Positions 23,376 to 32,744 of a stretch of 64,000 nt of DNA are shown one piece after another. The first letter of the stretch is position 1; each line of letters starts with the position of its first letter. Below the pieces are notes generated by a model. The model searched no databases and was not told the origin of the DNA. It was given only the letters and a program-made list of their open reading frames with translations. The DNA is from Porphyromonas bennonis DSM 23058 = JCM 16335. GTDB taxonomy: Bacteria; Bacteroidota; Bacteroidia; Bacteroidales; Porphyromonadaceae. The translations under genes were made by a program, and so were the position numbers. The stretch is taken from NCBI RefSeq assembly GCF_000375645.1, contig NZ_AQWR01000003.1, positions 42,785-106,784 of the forward strand, written 5' to 3'.

Positions 23376-26162
23376 TTAGTGCGCCTCGAGCCAGTTCTTC
23401 CCCACACCGACGTCAGCGATCAGCGGGACGCTGAGTGAGGGCAGCACCTGCTCCATCTCCTCCTTTACCATGGCCATCAGCCGCTCCCGCTCCTCGGCGG
23501 GGACGGTGAAGCAGAGCTCGTCGTGCACCTGCAGGATCATCTGCGAGCGGAAGCCCTCCTCCCGCAGACGGTGCGCTACCCGGACCATCGCCACCTTGAT
23601 GATATCGGCGGCGGTACCCTGGATCGGGGCGTTGATCGCCATACGCTCCGCATTGGCGACGAGGTTTCGGTTGCGCGAGTTGATGTTCTGTATGTAGCGC
23701 CGGCGGCCGAAGAGGGTGTCCACGTAGCCGTCTCGGTGCGCTCGCTCGATCGTCTCATCCATATAGCGCTTCACGCCGGGGAAGGAGTCGAAGTAGCCAT
23801 CGATCAGTGCGGCCGCCTCGCTGCGCGGTATGTCGAGCCGGGAGGAGAGACCGAAGGCAGAGATACCGTAGATGATCCCAAAGTTTGCCGTCTTTGCCCG
23901 ACGCCGCATCTCCCCGGTCACCTCCTCGCGAGGGACTCCGAAGATCTTCGCTGCCGTGGCGGCGTGGATGTCCGCCCCGTGGCGGAAGGCGTCGATCAGG
24001 GAGGGATCGCCGCTCAGGTGCGCCATCAGCCGCAGCTCCACCTGAGAGTAGTCGGCGCTGACGAAGAGATCGCCGGCCTCGGGATCGTTGGCGGTAAAGG
24101 CCTTGCGGATCTCCCGTCCCTGCTCATCTCGCACCGGGATATTCTGCAGATTGGGGTCGCTCGAGGAGAGCCTACCGGTCGCTGTCTTCGCCTGGTGGTA
24201 GGTGGTGTGGATCCGTCCGGTCTCGGGGTGGATCATCGAGGGGAGGGGGATCAGGTAGGTGCTGAGCAGCTTGGAGAGACCGCGGTAGTCGAGGATCAGC
24301 CCGACGACGGGGTGCAGGTGGCGGATCTTCTCCAGCTCCTCCTCTCGGGTGGAGTACTGACCGGTTCGGGTCTTCTTAGGCTTCGACAGCAGCTTCAGGT
24401 GATCGAAGAGGAGCTCACCCACCTCCTTAGGGGAGTTGATATTGACCGGATACCCATCCACAGAGTCGTAGATCTGCTGCTCCAGTCGCTTCAGCGCCTG
24501 CTCCATCTCGCCGATAGCCTCGCGGAGGAGGGTCTCATCGACACGCACTCCCGCCTGCTCCATCTCCAGCAGCACGCCCATCAGAGGCATCTCGATGTCG
24601 TAGAAGAGTGACCTCAGGTGCTCCTCCTCCATCTGTGGCGAGAGGTGGTGATAGAACTGGAGCGTCACGTCGGCATCCTCCGCGGCGTAGGGCAGCACTT
24701 CCTTCGGATCCACCTCACGCATCGTCCGCTGCTTCCGTCCCTTCCCGATCAGCTGCTCGATCGGGATCGGGCGGTACCGCAGCAGCGTCTCGGAGAGATA
24801 GTCCATCCCGTGACGCGACTCCGGATCCAGCAGGTAGTGCGCCAGCATCGTATCCCAGAGCGGAGGGACGGCGTGGATGTCGTAGCGGGCGAGGAACTTG
24901 AGGTCAAACTTCCCGTTGTGCGCCACCTTCACCTTCTCCGCGTCGGCAAAAAAGGGAGCAAGGGGTCTCAGCAGCTCCTTCGCCTTCTCCATCTCCTCCG
25001 GCAGGGGAATGTACCACGCCTCGTGGGGTCGGACGGCGAAGGAGATCCCGACGAGGTGATCCTGCATACCGTCCAGACCGTCCGTCTCGGTGTCGAAGGC
25101 AAAGGCCTCGGCGCCGGAGAGTGCCTCAAGGAGCGCTCTCATCTCCGTCTCGCCGGAGACTAAGGTGTAGCTGTGCTCCACCGTCGTGATGTCCCCGACC
25201 GACTTGTCCTCGAGCGGCTCCGACAGCTCCTCCGGAGCGAGGTCAAAGAGGGACCTCTGCGGCGCGGGTGTCGGGGACTCCTCGAGGAGCGCCTTCTTCT
25301 TGGACCGGAAGTCCAGCTCATCGTAGATCTCCACCAGCCGCTGCCTGTCCTCGGTCGTGCGGGTCATCTCCTCTATGGAGACCTCTATCGGCACATCGGT
25401 GACGATGGTGACGAGACGGCGTGAGGTGTCGAGCTGCTCCCGATAGTCGATCAGGTTTTGCTTCATCTTCCCCTTCAGCTCCCCGATATGGTCGTAGATC
25501 CCCTCGATGGTGCCGTACGTCCTCAGGAGATCAGCGGCACGCTTCTTCCCCACCCCCGGCACCCCGGGGACGTTGTCCGACGCATCGCCCATCAGTGCCA
25601 GATAGTCGCGCACCTGCGATGCGTCCGTGAGATCGTGCTTAGCCGCCACCTCGCCGGGTCCCAAGCGATCGAAGCTCCCCGAGCTCCCCGGCGACAGCAT
25701 ATGCACCCGCTCCGACACCAGCTGACCGTAGTCCTTGTCCGGCGTCACCATCAGCACCTCCAGATCCGGGTGCGCCGCCGAGAAGTGCGTCGCCAGCGTC
25801 CCGATCACGTCGTCCGCCTCGTAGCCCTCCACCTCGTAGCTCTGCACGCCACGCGCCCGGATGATCTCCCGGATGTAGGGGAGGGCAAAGGTGATCGCCT
25901 CCGGCTGCTTCGCCCGCTGCGCCTTGTACTCCTCGTACTCCTCACTGCGGAAGGTCCCCCCCGACGGGTCGAAGACCACCGCCAGGTACTGTCCCTCTGC
26001 TGCCTCGAGGATCTTGTCGAAGGTGTTGATAAATCCGAGCACGGCGGAGGTGTCCTCGCCCCGACGATTGAGCATCGGACGATTGGCAAAGGGGAAGTAG
26101 CCCCGATAGATCATCGCGAAGGCATCGATAAGGTAGAGTCGTGTGGGAGTCTGCTGAGTCAT
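23376..26162 (-). CDS. polA: DNA polymerase I
   Basis: A 928-residue family A polymerase for Okazaki-fragment processing and repair synthesis. The 5' nuclease domain comes first (YLIDAFAMIYRGYF, DYLALMGDASDNVPGVPGVGKKRA). The 3'-5' exonuclease domain retains FAFDTETDGLDG and later acidic motifs, so proofreading may be active. The polymerase domain has motif A FVSADYSQVELRLMAHLSGD, motif B RRRAKTANFGIIYGISAFGL and motif C LQVHDELCF. A near-match promoter (TACCTTTT on the minus strand, 26193-26200) lies about 30 bases upstream, followed by the repeat cluster. Confidence 0.97.
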   Translation of the reverse strand: MTQQTPTRLYLIDAFAMIYRGYFPFANRPMLNRRGEDTSAVLGFINTFDKILEAAEGQYLAVVFDPSGGTFRSEEYEEYKAQRAKQPEAITFALPYIREIIRARGVQSYEVEGYEADDVIGTLATHFSAAHPDLEVLMVTPDKDYGQLVSERVHMLSPGSSGSFDRLGPGEVAAKHDLTDASQVRDYLALMGDASDNVPGVPGVGKKRAADLLRTYGTIEGIYDHIGELKGKMKQNLIDYREQLDTSRRLVTIVTDVPIEVSIEEMTRTTEDRQRLVEIYDELDFRSKKKALLEESPTPAPQRSLFDLAPEELSEPLEDKSVGDITTVEHSYTLVSGETEMRALLEALSGAEAFAFDTETDGLDGMQDHLVGISFAVRPHEAWYIPLPEEMEKAKELLRPLAPFFADAEKVKVAHNGKFDLKFLARYDIHAVPPLWDTMLAHYLLDPESRHGMDYLSETLLRYRPIPIEQLIGKGRKQRTMREVDPKEVLPYAAEDADVTLQFYHHLSPQMEEEHLRSLFYDIEMPLMGVLLEMEQAGVRVDETLLREAIGEMEQALKRLEQQIYDSVDGYPVNINSPKEVGELLFDHLKLLSKPKKTRTGQYSTREEELEKIRHLHPVVGLILDYRGLSKLLSTYLIPLPSMIHPETGRIHTTYHQAKTATGRLSSSDPNLQNIPVRDEQGREIRKAFTANDPEAGDLFVSADYSQVELRLMAHLSGDPSLIDAFRHGADIHAATAAKIFGVPREEVTGEMRRRAKTANFGIIYGISAFGLSSRLDIPRSEAAALIDGYFDSFPGVKRYMDETIERAHRDGYVDTLFGRRRYIQNINSRNRNLVANAERMAINAPIQGTAADIIKVAMVRVAHRLREEGFRSQMILQVHDELCFTVPAEERERLMAMVKEEMEQVLPSLSVPLIADVGVGKNWLEAH

Positions 26163-26243
26163 ATATAATTGCGCCTAATTGATTTGGATAGGAAAAGGTA
26201 CCAAAAATAACCCGGACCCTTCGCCTGACGATCCCGCAGGGCA

Positions 26244-26643
26244 GGGGTGACGCATTTGATCTTTACCGCTATGCAGAGGAGATCTGCGGTGCGAGATTCC
26301 TCTCCTAATGCACCCGCCTGCCGATCCCGCAGGGGCGAAGCCCCGGAGGGATCGCCGGTCTTTAGCCCGGATGTCGAGGGGCGCAGCCCCGAAGACTCCG
26401 GGAAAGAAGAGCTCGGGAAAGATATACGACCCCGCCAGGGTGTCGCACTTATAAGGGAGTCAGGCAACCGGTGCGACACCCTTGCGGGGTCGCGATTACT
26501 TGCGATGCCCGGTCCACGGGTCTTCGGTGCTACGCCTCTCGACCTCGTGGCTAAACAACGAGCACCCACAAGGGGTGCTTCGTTCCCCACCCTTCCTTCA
26601 TAATGAGTTGATGGATTTCTGTGCTACTCAAATGCGTCACCCC
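26244..26643. repeat. Composite multi-hairpin repeat, copy B (complete)
   Basis: A 400-bp element with near-perfect inverted ends: GGGGTGACGCATTTGA at 26244-26259 and TCAAATGCGTCACCCC at 26628-26643. In order it has a GATCCCGCAGGGGC/GCCCCGGAGGGATC hairpin, a second hairpin near 26365-26400, the long hairpin (26427-26494) with GCGACACCC-type arms, a GGTCCACGGGTC/CTCGACC hairpin, and a GCACCC/GGGGTGC hairpin. It has the same modules as copy A in the opposite orientation. There is no coding capacity. Confidence 0.75.
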
Positions 26644-26912
26644 GATCCCGCAGGGGCGAAGCCCCGGAGGGATCAGCGCTTTTTAGACCGGGTGTCGAGG
26701 CACGAAGTGCCGAAGACCCCGGGTTACGTTCGATCCATTAAAAATCCGACCCCGTCAGGGCGTCGCACTGGCAGCCGCCTACTCAATCAGTGCGACACCC
26801 TATCGGGGTCGCGACACTTCCCCAACGCATCCATTTCCCGGAGTCTTCGGGGCTAAGCCCCTCGACACCCGGGCGAAACAACGAGCACCCCTATCGGGTT
26901 GCCACCCGCCTA
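26638..26912. repeat. Composite repeat, copy C (lacks one end)
   Basis: Begins within the right end of copy B and repeats the module order: GATCCCGCAGGGGCGAAG hairpin at 26644, GTGTCGAGGCACGAAGTGCC hairpin near 26690, and long hairpin at about 26750-26812. It ends in GAGCACCCCTATCGGG without a TGACGCATTTGA terminus. Confidence 0.65.
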
Positions 26913-26984
26913 CCGTGCTATATTTTGGACGTATCGGATGGCGCGATAGACACCCGGTATGTATCTTAAGGCCCTCTTTGCCCG

Positions 26985-27170
26985 CTGATCCCGCAGGGGC
27001 GTAGCCCCGGAGGGATCAGCGCTTTTTAGACCGGGTGTCGAGGCACGTAGTGCCGAAGACCCCGGGTTACCTTCGACGGCTCCTTAATATCCGACCCCGC
27101 CAGGGGTCGCACTCCCTGAGTCAGATCGTTAGTGCGAGCACCCCTCCGGGGTGCCTCCCCCCGATGCTCC
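26985..27170. repeat. Composite repeat, copy D (degenerate fragment)
   Basis: Repeats the first two hairpins of copy C almost base for base (GATCCCGCAGGGGCGTAGCC, GTCGAGGCACGTAGTGCC). The long hairpin arm follows at 27093-27112, then a degraded partner arm ending near the GCACCCC/GGGGTGC hairpin. No terminal repeats are visible. Confidence 0.6.
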
Positions 27171-27312
27171 TTTCTATCGGTTCCGCTGTGCCCAGACCCT
27201 CCTCTGTGCAGTATTTCGGGAGGAGCGTTGTTAGGTAGGTGTAAGGGGATGAGGTCGCCGCCTCTGACCCGAAGATTAGTTTTATTTCTCACACAATAAT
27301 TTTTAGGACATC

Positions 27313-27672
27313 ATGAAGTCACTACTCAAGGTCGGCGCACTCGCCACCATCACCCTCCTCACCGCCTTCGGTGCCACCGGCTGCAAGGACAAGAATAAGC
27401 CGGTCAATCCGGACCAGATCACCGTCTCCCTCGACGCCTCCGCCAAGACCATCGAGGTGGGCAAGAGCGAGACGCTCAAGGCTACCCTCAAGGGCAAGAA
27501 CCTCAAGGGCGTCACCATCCTATGGCAGAGCAGCGACCCGAAGGTCGCCACTGTGGACAAGAGCGGCACCGTCAAGGGCATCAAGCCCGGTACCGCCAAG
27601 GTAACCGCTACTGCCTCGCGCGGCAAGGCCTCCGCCTCCTGCGCCATCACCGTCAAGGAAACTAAGAAATAA
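27313..27672 (+). CDS. Small Big_2 Ig-like lipoprotein
   Basis: A 119-residue predicted lipoprotein. The signal peptide MKSLLKVGALATITLLTAF ends in the lipobox GATGC, with Cys 24 the likely acylation site. The rest is a single bacterial Ig-like domain of the BID_2 type: ITVSLDASAKTIEVGKS, then LWQSSDPKVATVDKSGTVKG and IKPGTAKVTATAS, ending in a strand before a Lys-rich tail. It is probably anchored in the outer membrane; no function can be assigned. It stands alone between the repeat cluster and a strong terminator. Confidence 0.85.
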   Translation: MKSLLKVGALATITLLTAFGATGCKDKNKPVNPDQITVSLDASAKTIEVGKSETLKATLKGKNLKGVTILWQSSDPKVATVDKSGTVKGIKPGTAKVTATASRGKASASCAITVKETKK

Positions 27673-27701
27673 CTCATACATTACTCACCAACCCTTCTGT
27701 G

Positions 27702-27737
27702 AAAAAATGCCGCACCTTCCTGGTGTGGCATTTTTTT
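27702..27737 (+). terminator. Rho-independent terminator after the Big_2 lipoprotein gene
   Basis: A 15-bp stem with one G-T pair (27702-27716 with 27722-27736), a short loop and a T run lies 30 bases after the stop. The left arm begins with six A, so it may also work on the other strand. Confidence 0.9.
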
Positions 27738-27841
27738 ATTGGTTGTCATCCGGAGATGACACTTTGGAGAGATCCGTGGACTTTAACACTTTTCCGATCC
27801 TCCGAAGTGGTTGCGACAAGTGCTGATGTGGAGCGAGAAGG

Positions 27842-27874
27842 GACAAAAAGTCAGACATTCTTGGGACTTTTGTC
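27842..27874. promoter_or_regulatory. Inverted repeat upstream of nrdD
   Basis: GACAAAAAGTC (27842-27852) and GACTTTTGTC (27865-27874) form an inverted repeat with one bulged A, about 110 bases before the nrdD ATG. It could be an operator for anaerobic or dNTP-responsive control, or a leader hairpin. No exact regulator motif is recognised. Confidence 0.35.
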
Positions 27875-27984
27875 ATAGTTTTAGTGGACAACTTTGGCTA
27901 ACTTAGTCGGCGAATAGGAATAGAGAGTTTCCCACTTTTCGCTACGATAAAATTATTAATACACTTCATATCAGCGTTTTACAT

Positions 27985-30219
27985 ATGGAGACCACCATGC
28001 TTCAGGAGGAAAAAGTTTCCCAAGATGTCAGGTCCTCGACACCTTCAGGTCACGACTCAGTAACCACCTTACTCGAGGTGATCAAGCGGGACGGACGGCG
28101 CGTGCCCTTCGACAAGAGCAAGATCACCATCGCCATCGAGAAGGCGATGAACTCCTCCTCGGGGATCTACGAGGCGGGTCAGGCGGCGCAGATCGCCGAC
28201 GAGATAGAGAGCTATGCCGCCGTCGTCCGCACACCGATGACGATCCACTCCATCGAGGAGATGGTCTACTACAAGCTGACGATGTACGGCAACATCGCCA
28301 CCGCCAAGGCGTACGAGAGCTACCGGTCGGTGCAGGAGTTTAAGCGCCAGAGCAATACCAACGACTCCAGCATCCTTGGCATCCTCAATAAGACCAACCG
28401 CGGCGTGATGGACGAGAACTCAAATAAGGACGCCAAGATCGTCTCCACGCAGCGCGACCTGATCGCAGGCGAGGTCTCTAAGGATATCGCCCGCCGCCTC
28501 CTCATGCCGGCGGACATCGTGATGGCGCACGACAGCGGTGCGATCCACTTCCACGACATGGACTACATTATCCAGCCGATGTTCAATTGCTGCCTGATCA
28601 ACCTCGAGGATATGCTTCACCGCGGCACCTGCATCAATGGGAAGAAGATCGACAGCCCCAAGAGCTTCCAGGTCGCCTGCACCATCACGACGCAGATCAT
28701 CGCCCAGGTCGCCTCGGGTCAGTATGGCGGTCAGTCGATCAACGGCATCGACCGCATCCTTGCGCCCTACGTGCGACGGAGCTTCGACAAGTATCTTAAG
28801 TACGCCCTCGATGACCAGGAGAAGATCTACGGCATAGAGCCCAACCTCGAGAAGGCTAAGGAGGTGGCGTGGAAGCGTACGAAGAAGGAGGTGAAGGACG
28901 GCATCCAGACGATCCAGTATCAGATCAATACCCTCATGACGACGAATGGGCAGGCGCCCTTTGTCACCCTCTTCATGTACTTCCGGCCCGGGTACGAGTA
29001 CGAGCGGGAGGCGGCGCTGATCACCGAGGAGATACTCCGGCAGCGGCTCGAGGGGATCAAGAATGAGTCGGACGTCTACGTCACGCCCGCTTTCCCCAAG
29101 CTCATCTACGTCCTCGACGAGCACAACGTCCACCCCGACAGCAAGTACTACTACCTCACCGAGCTGGCGGCGAAGTGCACCGCCCGCCGCATGTACCCCG
29201 ACTATATCTCTGCGAAGAAGATGCGGGAGATCTATAAGGGCAACGTCTTTGCCCCGATGGGCTGCCGCAGCTTCCTCTCCCCCTGGCAGGATGAGGAGGG
29301 AAAGTATGTCTTCGACGGCCGATTCAATATGGGCGTCGTCAGTCTCAACCTTCCCCAGATCGGGATCCTCTCCGGTCGGGACGAGGAGCGCTACTTCACC
29401 ATCCTCGAGAAGCGACTCGAGCTCTGCAAGCGGGCGCTCCTCTTCCGCTACGAGCTGCTGAAGGACGTCACCAGCGACGTCTCGCCGATCCACTGGCAGT
29501 ACGGGGCGATCGCCCGGCTTAGGCCGCACCAGAGGATCTTCGACTACCTCCAGAGGGGCTACGCCACCATCTCGCTCGGCTACATCGGTCTCTACGAGGC
29601 CTCTATGCTGGTGACGGGAGAGCCGCACACGACCGAGGAGGGACATCGATTTGCCCTCCGGGTGATGCGTCGGCTGAGACAGGCGGTGGATGAGTGGAAG
29701 GCGGAGACCGGACTCGGTTTTGCCCTCTACGGCACGCCCGCCGAGAGCCTCACCAATCGCTTTGCGAAGATCGACCTCGCCCGCTTCGGCTCTATAGAGA
29801 ACGTCACCGACAAGGGCTACTACACCAATAGCTACCACGTCGATGTGCGGGAGCCGATCAGTGTATTCGAGAAGTTTGACTTCGAGAGCGAGTTTCAGGA
29901 CCTCTCCACCGGAGGCATGATCTCTTACGTCGAGATCCCCAATATGACCAATAACATCCCCGCCGTGCTGACGATGATCCGCTACATCTACGACCACATC
30001 ACCTACGGGGAGTTCAATACCAAGAGCGACTACTGCCACGTCTGCGGCTTCGACGGCGAGATCAAGGTGAATGACGACAACGAGTGGGAGTGCCCCCAGT
30101 GCCACAATAAGGACCGCTCCAAGCTCACCGTCATCCGCCGAACCTGCGGCTACCTCGGAGAAAACTTCTGGAACGAAGGGCGGACAAAGGAGATCAAGTC
30201 CCGCGTACTGCACATTTAG
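27985..30219 (+). CDS. nrdD: Anaerobic ribonucleoside-triphosphate reductase
   Basis: Class III ribonucleotide reductase, a glycyl-radical enzyme making dNTPs without oxygen. The 744-residue protein opens with an ATP-cone (VIKRDGRRVPFDKSKITIAIEKAM, about 30-120) for allosteric activity control. The barrel domain includes FHDMDYIIQPMFNCCLINL and GQAPFVTLFMYF. The C-terminus has the zinc-site cysteines CHVCGF and CPQC. The radical motif RRTCGYLG places the radical on Gly 722. nrdG follows 5 bases after the stop. Confidence 0.97.
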   Translation: METTMLQEEKVSQDVRSSTPSGHDSVTTLLEVIKRDGRRVPFDKSKITIAIEKAMNSSSGIYEAGQAAQIADEIESYAAVVRTPMTIHSIEEMVYYKLTMYGNIATAKAYESYRSVQEFKRQSNTNDSSILGILNKTNRGVMDENSNKDAKIVSTQRDLIAGEVSKDIARRLLMPADIVMAHDSGAIHFHDMDYIIQPMFNCCLINLEDMLHRGTCINGKKIDSPKSFQVACTITTQIIAQVASGQYGGQSINGIDRILAPYVRRSFDKYLKYALDDQEKIYGIEPNLEKAKEVAWKRTKKEVKDGIQTIQYQINTLMTTNGQAPFVTLFMYFRPGYEYEREAALITEEILRQRLEGIKNESDVYVTPAFPKLIYVLDEHNVHPDSKYYYLTELAAKCTARRMYPDYISAKKMREIYKGNVFAPMGCRSFLSPWQDEEGKYVFDGRFNMGVVSLNLPQIGILSGRDEERYFTILEKRLELCKRALLFRYELLKDVTSDVSPIHWQYGAIARLRPHQRIFDYLQRGYATISLGYIGLYEASMLVTGEPHTTEEGHRFALRVMRRLRQAVDEWKAETGLGFALYGTPAESLTNRFAKIDLARFGSIENVTDKGYYTNSYHVDVREPISVFEKFDFESEFQDLSTGGMISYVEIPNMTNNIPAVLTMIRYIYDHITYGEFNTKSDYCHVCGFDGEIKVNDDNEWECPQCHNKDRSKLTVIRRTCGYLGENFWNEGRTKEIKSRVLHI

Positions 30220-30224
30220 TAGAG

Positions 30225-30731
30225 ATGTCTCTCCACTACGCACAGATCCGCCGGTACGACGTGGCCAATGGCGAGGGGATACGCACCTCCGTCTTCGTCA
30301 CCGGCTGCACACTCCACTGCGTTGACTGCTTCAACGTCCTCTACCAGGATCCCACCTACGGGACTGAGTGGAGCGAGGAGACGACCGCCCGGGTGATCGA
30401 CTACCTCCGCGACCCCAATGTCGCCGGGCTGACGCTCCTCGGGGGCGAACCGATGCAGAGCCCCGGGCTGGTGCCGGTGGTGGAGGAGATACGCCGGACT
30501 CTGCCGGAGGGCAAGACGATCTGGGTCTACTCCGGCTACACCTACGAGCAGATCGTGGCGGACCCCGAGCGGAGGCGCCTCCTCGAGCTCTGCGATATCC
30601 TCGTGGACGGACGCTTCGTCGCGAGACTTAAGGACCTGAGGCTCCGCTTCTGCGGCAGCTCCAATCAGCGGATCATCGCCATCCGCCCCTCTCTCGCCGC
30701 CGGCACCCCGATCCTCTACGATCCCGCTTAG
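30225..30731 (+). CDS. nrdG: Anaerobic ribonucleotide reductase activating protein
   Basis: A radical-SAM activase that installs the glycyl radical on NrdD. The 168-residue protein has the 4Fe-4S motif CTLHCVDC (CxxxCxxC, near residue 28), preceded by DVANGEGIRTSVFVTG. The SAM-binding glycine motif is LTLLGGEPM. IWVYSGYTYEQI and DILVDGRFV are typical of the family. It is co-transcribed with nrdD at a 5-base spacing. Confidence 0.97.
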   Translation: MSLHYAQIRRYDVANGEGIRTSVFVTGCTLHCVDCFNVLYQDPTYGTEWSEETTARVIDYLRDPNVAGLTLLGGEPMQSPGLVPVVEEIRRTLPEGKTIWVYSGYTYEQIVADPERRRLLELCDILVDGRFVARLKDLRLRFCGSSNQRIIAIRPSLAAGTPILYDPA

Positions 30732-30745
30732 TCGACACCCCCGGA

Positions 30746-30805
30746 CTAAACCCGATATTAGTCATCCCTATTACCGGTAATAGTCGACACTGATATCGGG
30801 TTTAG
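30746..30805. repeat. Nested palindromes with ACCGGT core after nrdG
   Basis: An outer inverted repeat CTAAACCCGATATTAG / CTGATATCGGGTTTAG (30746-30761 and 30790-30805) encloses the perfect palindrome CTATTACCGGTAATAG (30768-30783). It is followed by another TAATACCGGTA at about 30813. This is the same core as the palindrome at 10281-10318. Confidence 0.65.
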
Positions 30806-30969
30806 AAAAATCTAATACCGGTAAAAGAATTCGCCGACCTTAGCCAGCTGGACCCCAGCCCGGTACGCCGCCCCCTGCGGGATCGGCACGCGGGGAGGTG
30901 GATCTCTCTCAGATACACACCCAGTGTCATTCGTGCCGTCCGACCTGTCTGACCCGTCCGATTCGTCTG

Positions 30970-31327
30970 ATATGATAGCGCATCAGACGGGAGGCACCTC
31001 GAAGAGGTGCGTTTTTCGTAGCCAGTGGTCGAGGAAGGGCGTAGCCCCGACGAAGACCTCGGGAAACGATGGATCTCCCTCTTCCGCCTCGACCCCGCCA
31101 GGGCGTCGCACTATCAAGCCTGCCCGGGGAGTGCACCCCCTTTGCGGGTCGCCGGAAAAGGGAATTTCTGTTCGGCGACCCGCAAGGGGTCGAGGGGTAG
31201 GGATGGGGCTCTGTACATCGGTCATCCGCGAAGCGGTGACCGATGCCTATGGAGCGAGCACCCTTCGGGTGCCTCACAGATGAGCCCCCCGGTATATGTT
31301 TACCCCAATGCTCAAATGCGTCACCCC
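30970..31327. repeat. Composite multi-hairpin repeat, copy E
   Basis: Shares the modules of the other copies: GAGGCACC/GGTGCG-type hairpin, a GTCGAGGAAGG/CGAAGACCTCGGG hairpin, the long-hairpin arm CGACCCCGCCAGGGCGTCGC at 31089, a GGCGACCCGCAAGGGGTCG unit, and GAGCACCCTTCGGGTGCC. The right terminus TCAAATGCGTCACCCC (31312-31327) is intact; the left end is degraded and its position is approximate. It ends about 45 bases before the promoter of the ATPase gene. Confidence 0.65.
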
Positions 31328-31370
31328 TGACCAATCTCTCTTTATCTCTTTATTTCACAGAGAAAAAAGG

Positions 31371-31378
31371 TACCTTTG
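31371..31378 (+). promoter_or_regulatory. TAnnTTTG -7 promoter element for the ATPase/nuclease pair
   Basis: TACCTTTG lies 29 bases before the ATG at 31408 and just beyond the end of composite repeat E. Confidence 0.6.
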
Positions 31379-31407
31379 ACCCGGGTGTAACAAATCCTGT
31401 AAAAGCC

Positions 31408-32744
31408 ATGGTTAAGATAAACGTACAGATCAGAGATCTTCGCGCAATCAAGGAGGCCTCGATCGACCTTGAGGGTATCACCGTACTCTCGGGACTCAAT
31501 GCGTCCGGAAAGAGCACCATCAGTAGGCTTCTTTATTACGTCGGATATTACGCCAATGGGTACCAGAGCCTTCTGGAGACTTCGCTCTTCAATGAGCTCC
31601 TCCCGATCCTTACTTTCCTGTACCAGAATATTATTGGACTTGGAGCCAAGCTACTAACCAAACCGCACTTTCCCCTCTCTGCCCTGCTGAGTAAGGAGGA
31701 TATCTTCGAGCGAGAGGAGGACATCCACGACTGCATCACGGTGATCAAAGAGGTCTTTGCCTTTGGGGAGCAGGTCAAGAAGGTTGATCGTGAGCGCCTC
31801 GGCAAGCTGATGGGTAAGACCATCAACCGACGTGAGGTCTATCTGCACACACTTGATGAGCTTGATGAGAAAGTGGGGCAGATCTACCGCCGATACAATA
31901 AGGATCTGCTTGATCGTCCCGTGACCCCTCTCGTCAGCAGTCTCCGAAGCGACTTCCCCGGAGCAGAGGAGGATCTCGTGGAGCATATCAGTGTCAGTGA
32001 GGAGGAGACCGTGATCCTGGGACCTCACCGTAAGACCCTTGGTCAATTCTCTTCGCTGGACCACATCTTCTACATCGACACCCCTATGATCACGATGATG
32101 CCTCGGATCTCACAGGGTGAGGAGGGGAGGCTGCCGCTGAGCTGATCCCGCTTTTCTACGAAGAGGAGGGGACTGCCGCTCCGGCATCCGAGGAGACACA
32201 GTGTGTACTGGAGACTATCGAAGCGGTCTCCGGAGGGTCGATCAAGCTACCACGCCATGAGCAGGGGACCAGTCGTAAGATGCGGTCTTTCTTCATCGGC
32301 AAGGACGGCAACAGCTATCCCATCTCTGAGGTAGCGACAGGGATCAAGAGCTTTGCCATACTACAGTGTCTTCTCAAGAGAGGTCTGATACACAGGCAGA
32401 CCGTTCTCGTCTTAGACGAGCCGGAGGCGCACCTCCATCCCCAGTGGATCGTAGAGTATGCGAGGATCATACTGCTGATGCACCATCAGCTCGGCGTGCG
32501 CTTCCTCATCGCCAGCCATAGTCCGGACTTCGTACAGGCACTTTATCGCATCGCCAATGAGTACTACGGCGAGACATTAACTAAGGGTCTCTCTTTCTAT
32601 CTCTCTGAGTCATCCGAGGAAGAGGGCGGAGGAGGCTACACCTTTAGGAACATCGGCAACGATATTGGAGAGATCTTCGACTGCTACAATATCTCGTACG
32701 AAAAAATGGATCAGTATGCAGGGGACGGAGAGGATAAGGAGTGA
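31408..32744 (+). pseudogene. AAA (AAA_21-type) ATPase, split by a -1 frameshift
   Basis: An ABC/SMC-like ATPase of about 445 residues if the frame is restored. The first frame (31408-32145) holds Walker A GLNASGKST at residues 29-37 and a helical insertion. It stops shortly after ISQGEEG. The reading continues in the next frame as EAAELIPLFYEEEG and carries the signature-like SEVATGIKSFAIL, Walker B VLVLDEPEAHLHPQW and the H-loop FLIASHSPDF. The break sits at a GGGG run (32124-32127); one extra G restores the whole protein. It could be a sequencing error, a true mutation or phase variation. The nuclease-like gene overlaps its end by 29 bases. Confidence 0.8.

Noticed and set aside
28420..30243. 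607-codon minus-strand frame opposite nrdD
   Set aside because: Antisense shadow of nrdD, whose motifs are complete on the + strand.
30924..31334. Frames of 100-135 codons on both strands after nrdG
   Set aside because: They lie within composite repeat E, and similar peptides appear in the other copies because the DNA is repeated, not because they are genes.
31408..32145. The first ATPase frame as a complete short gene
   Set aside because: It lacks the Walker B and signature regions, which continue in the next frame immediately after a G run, so it is one split gene.
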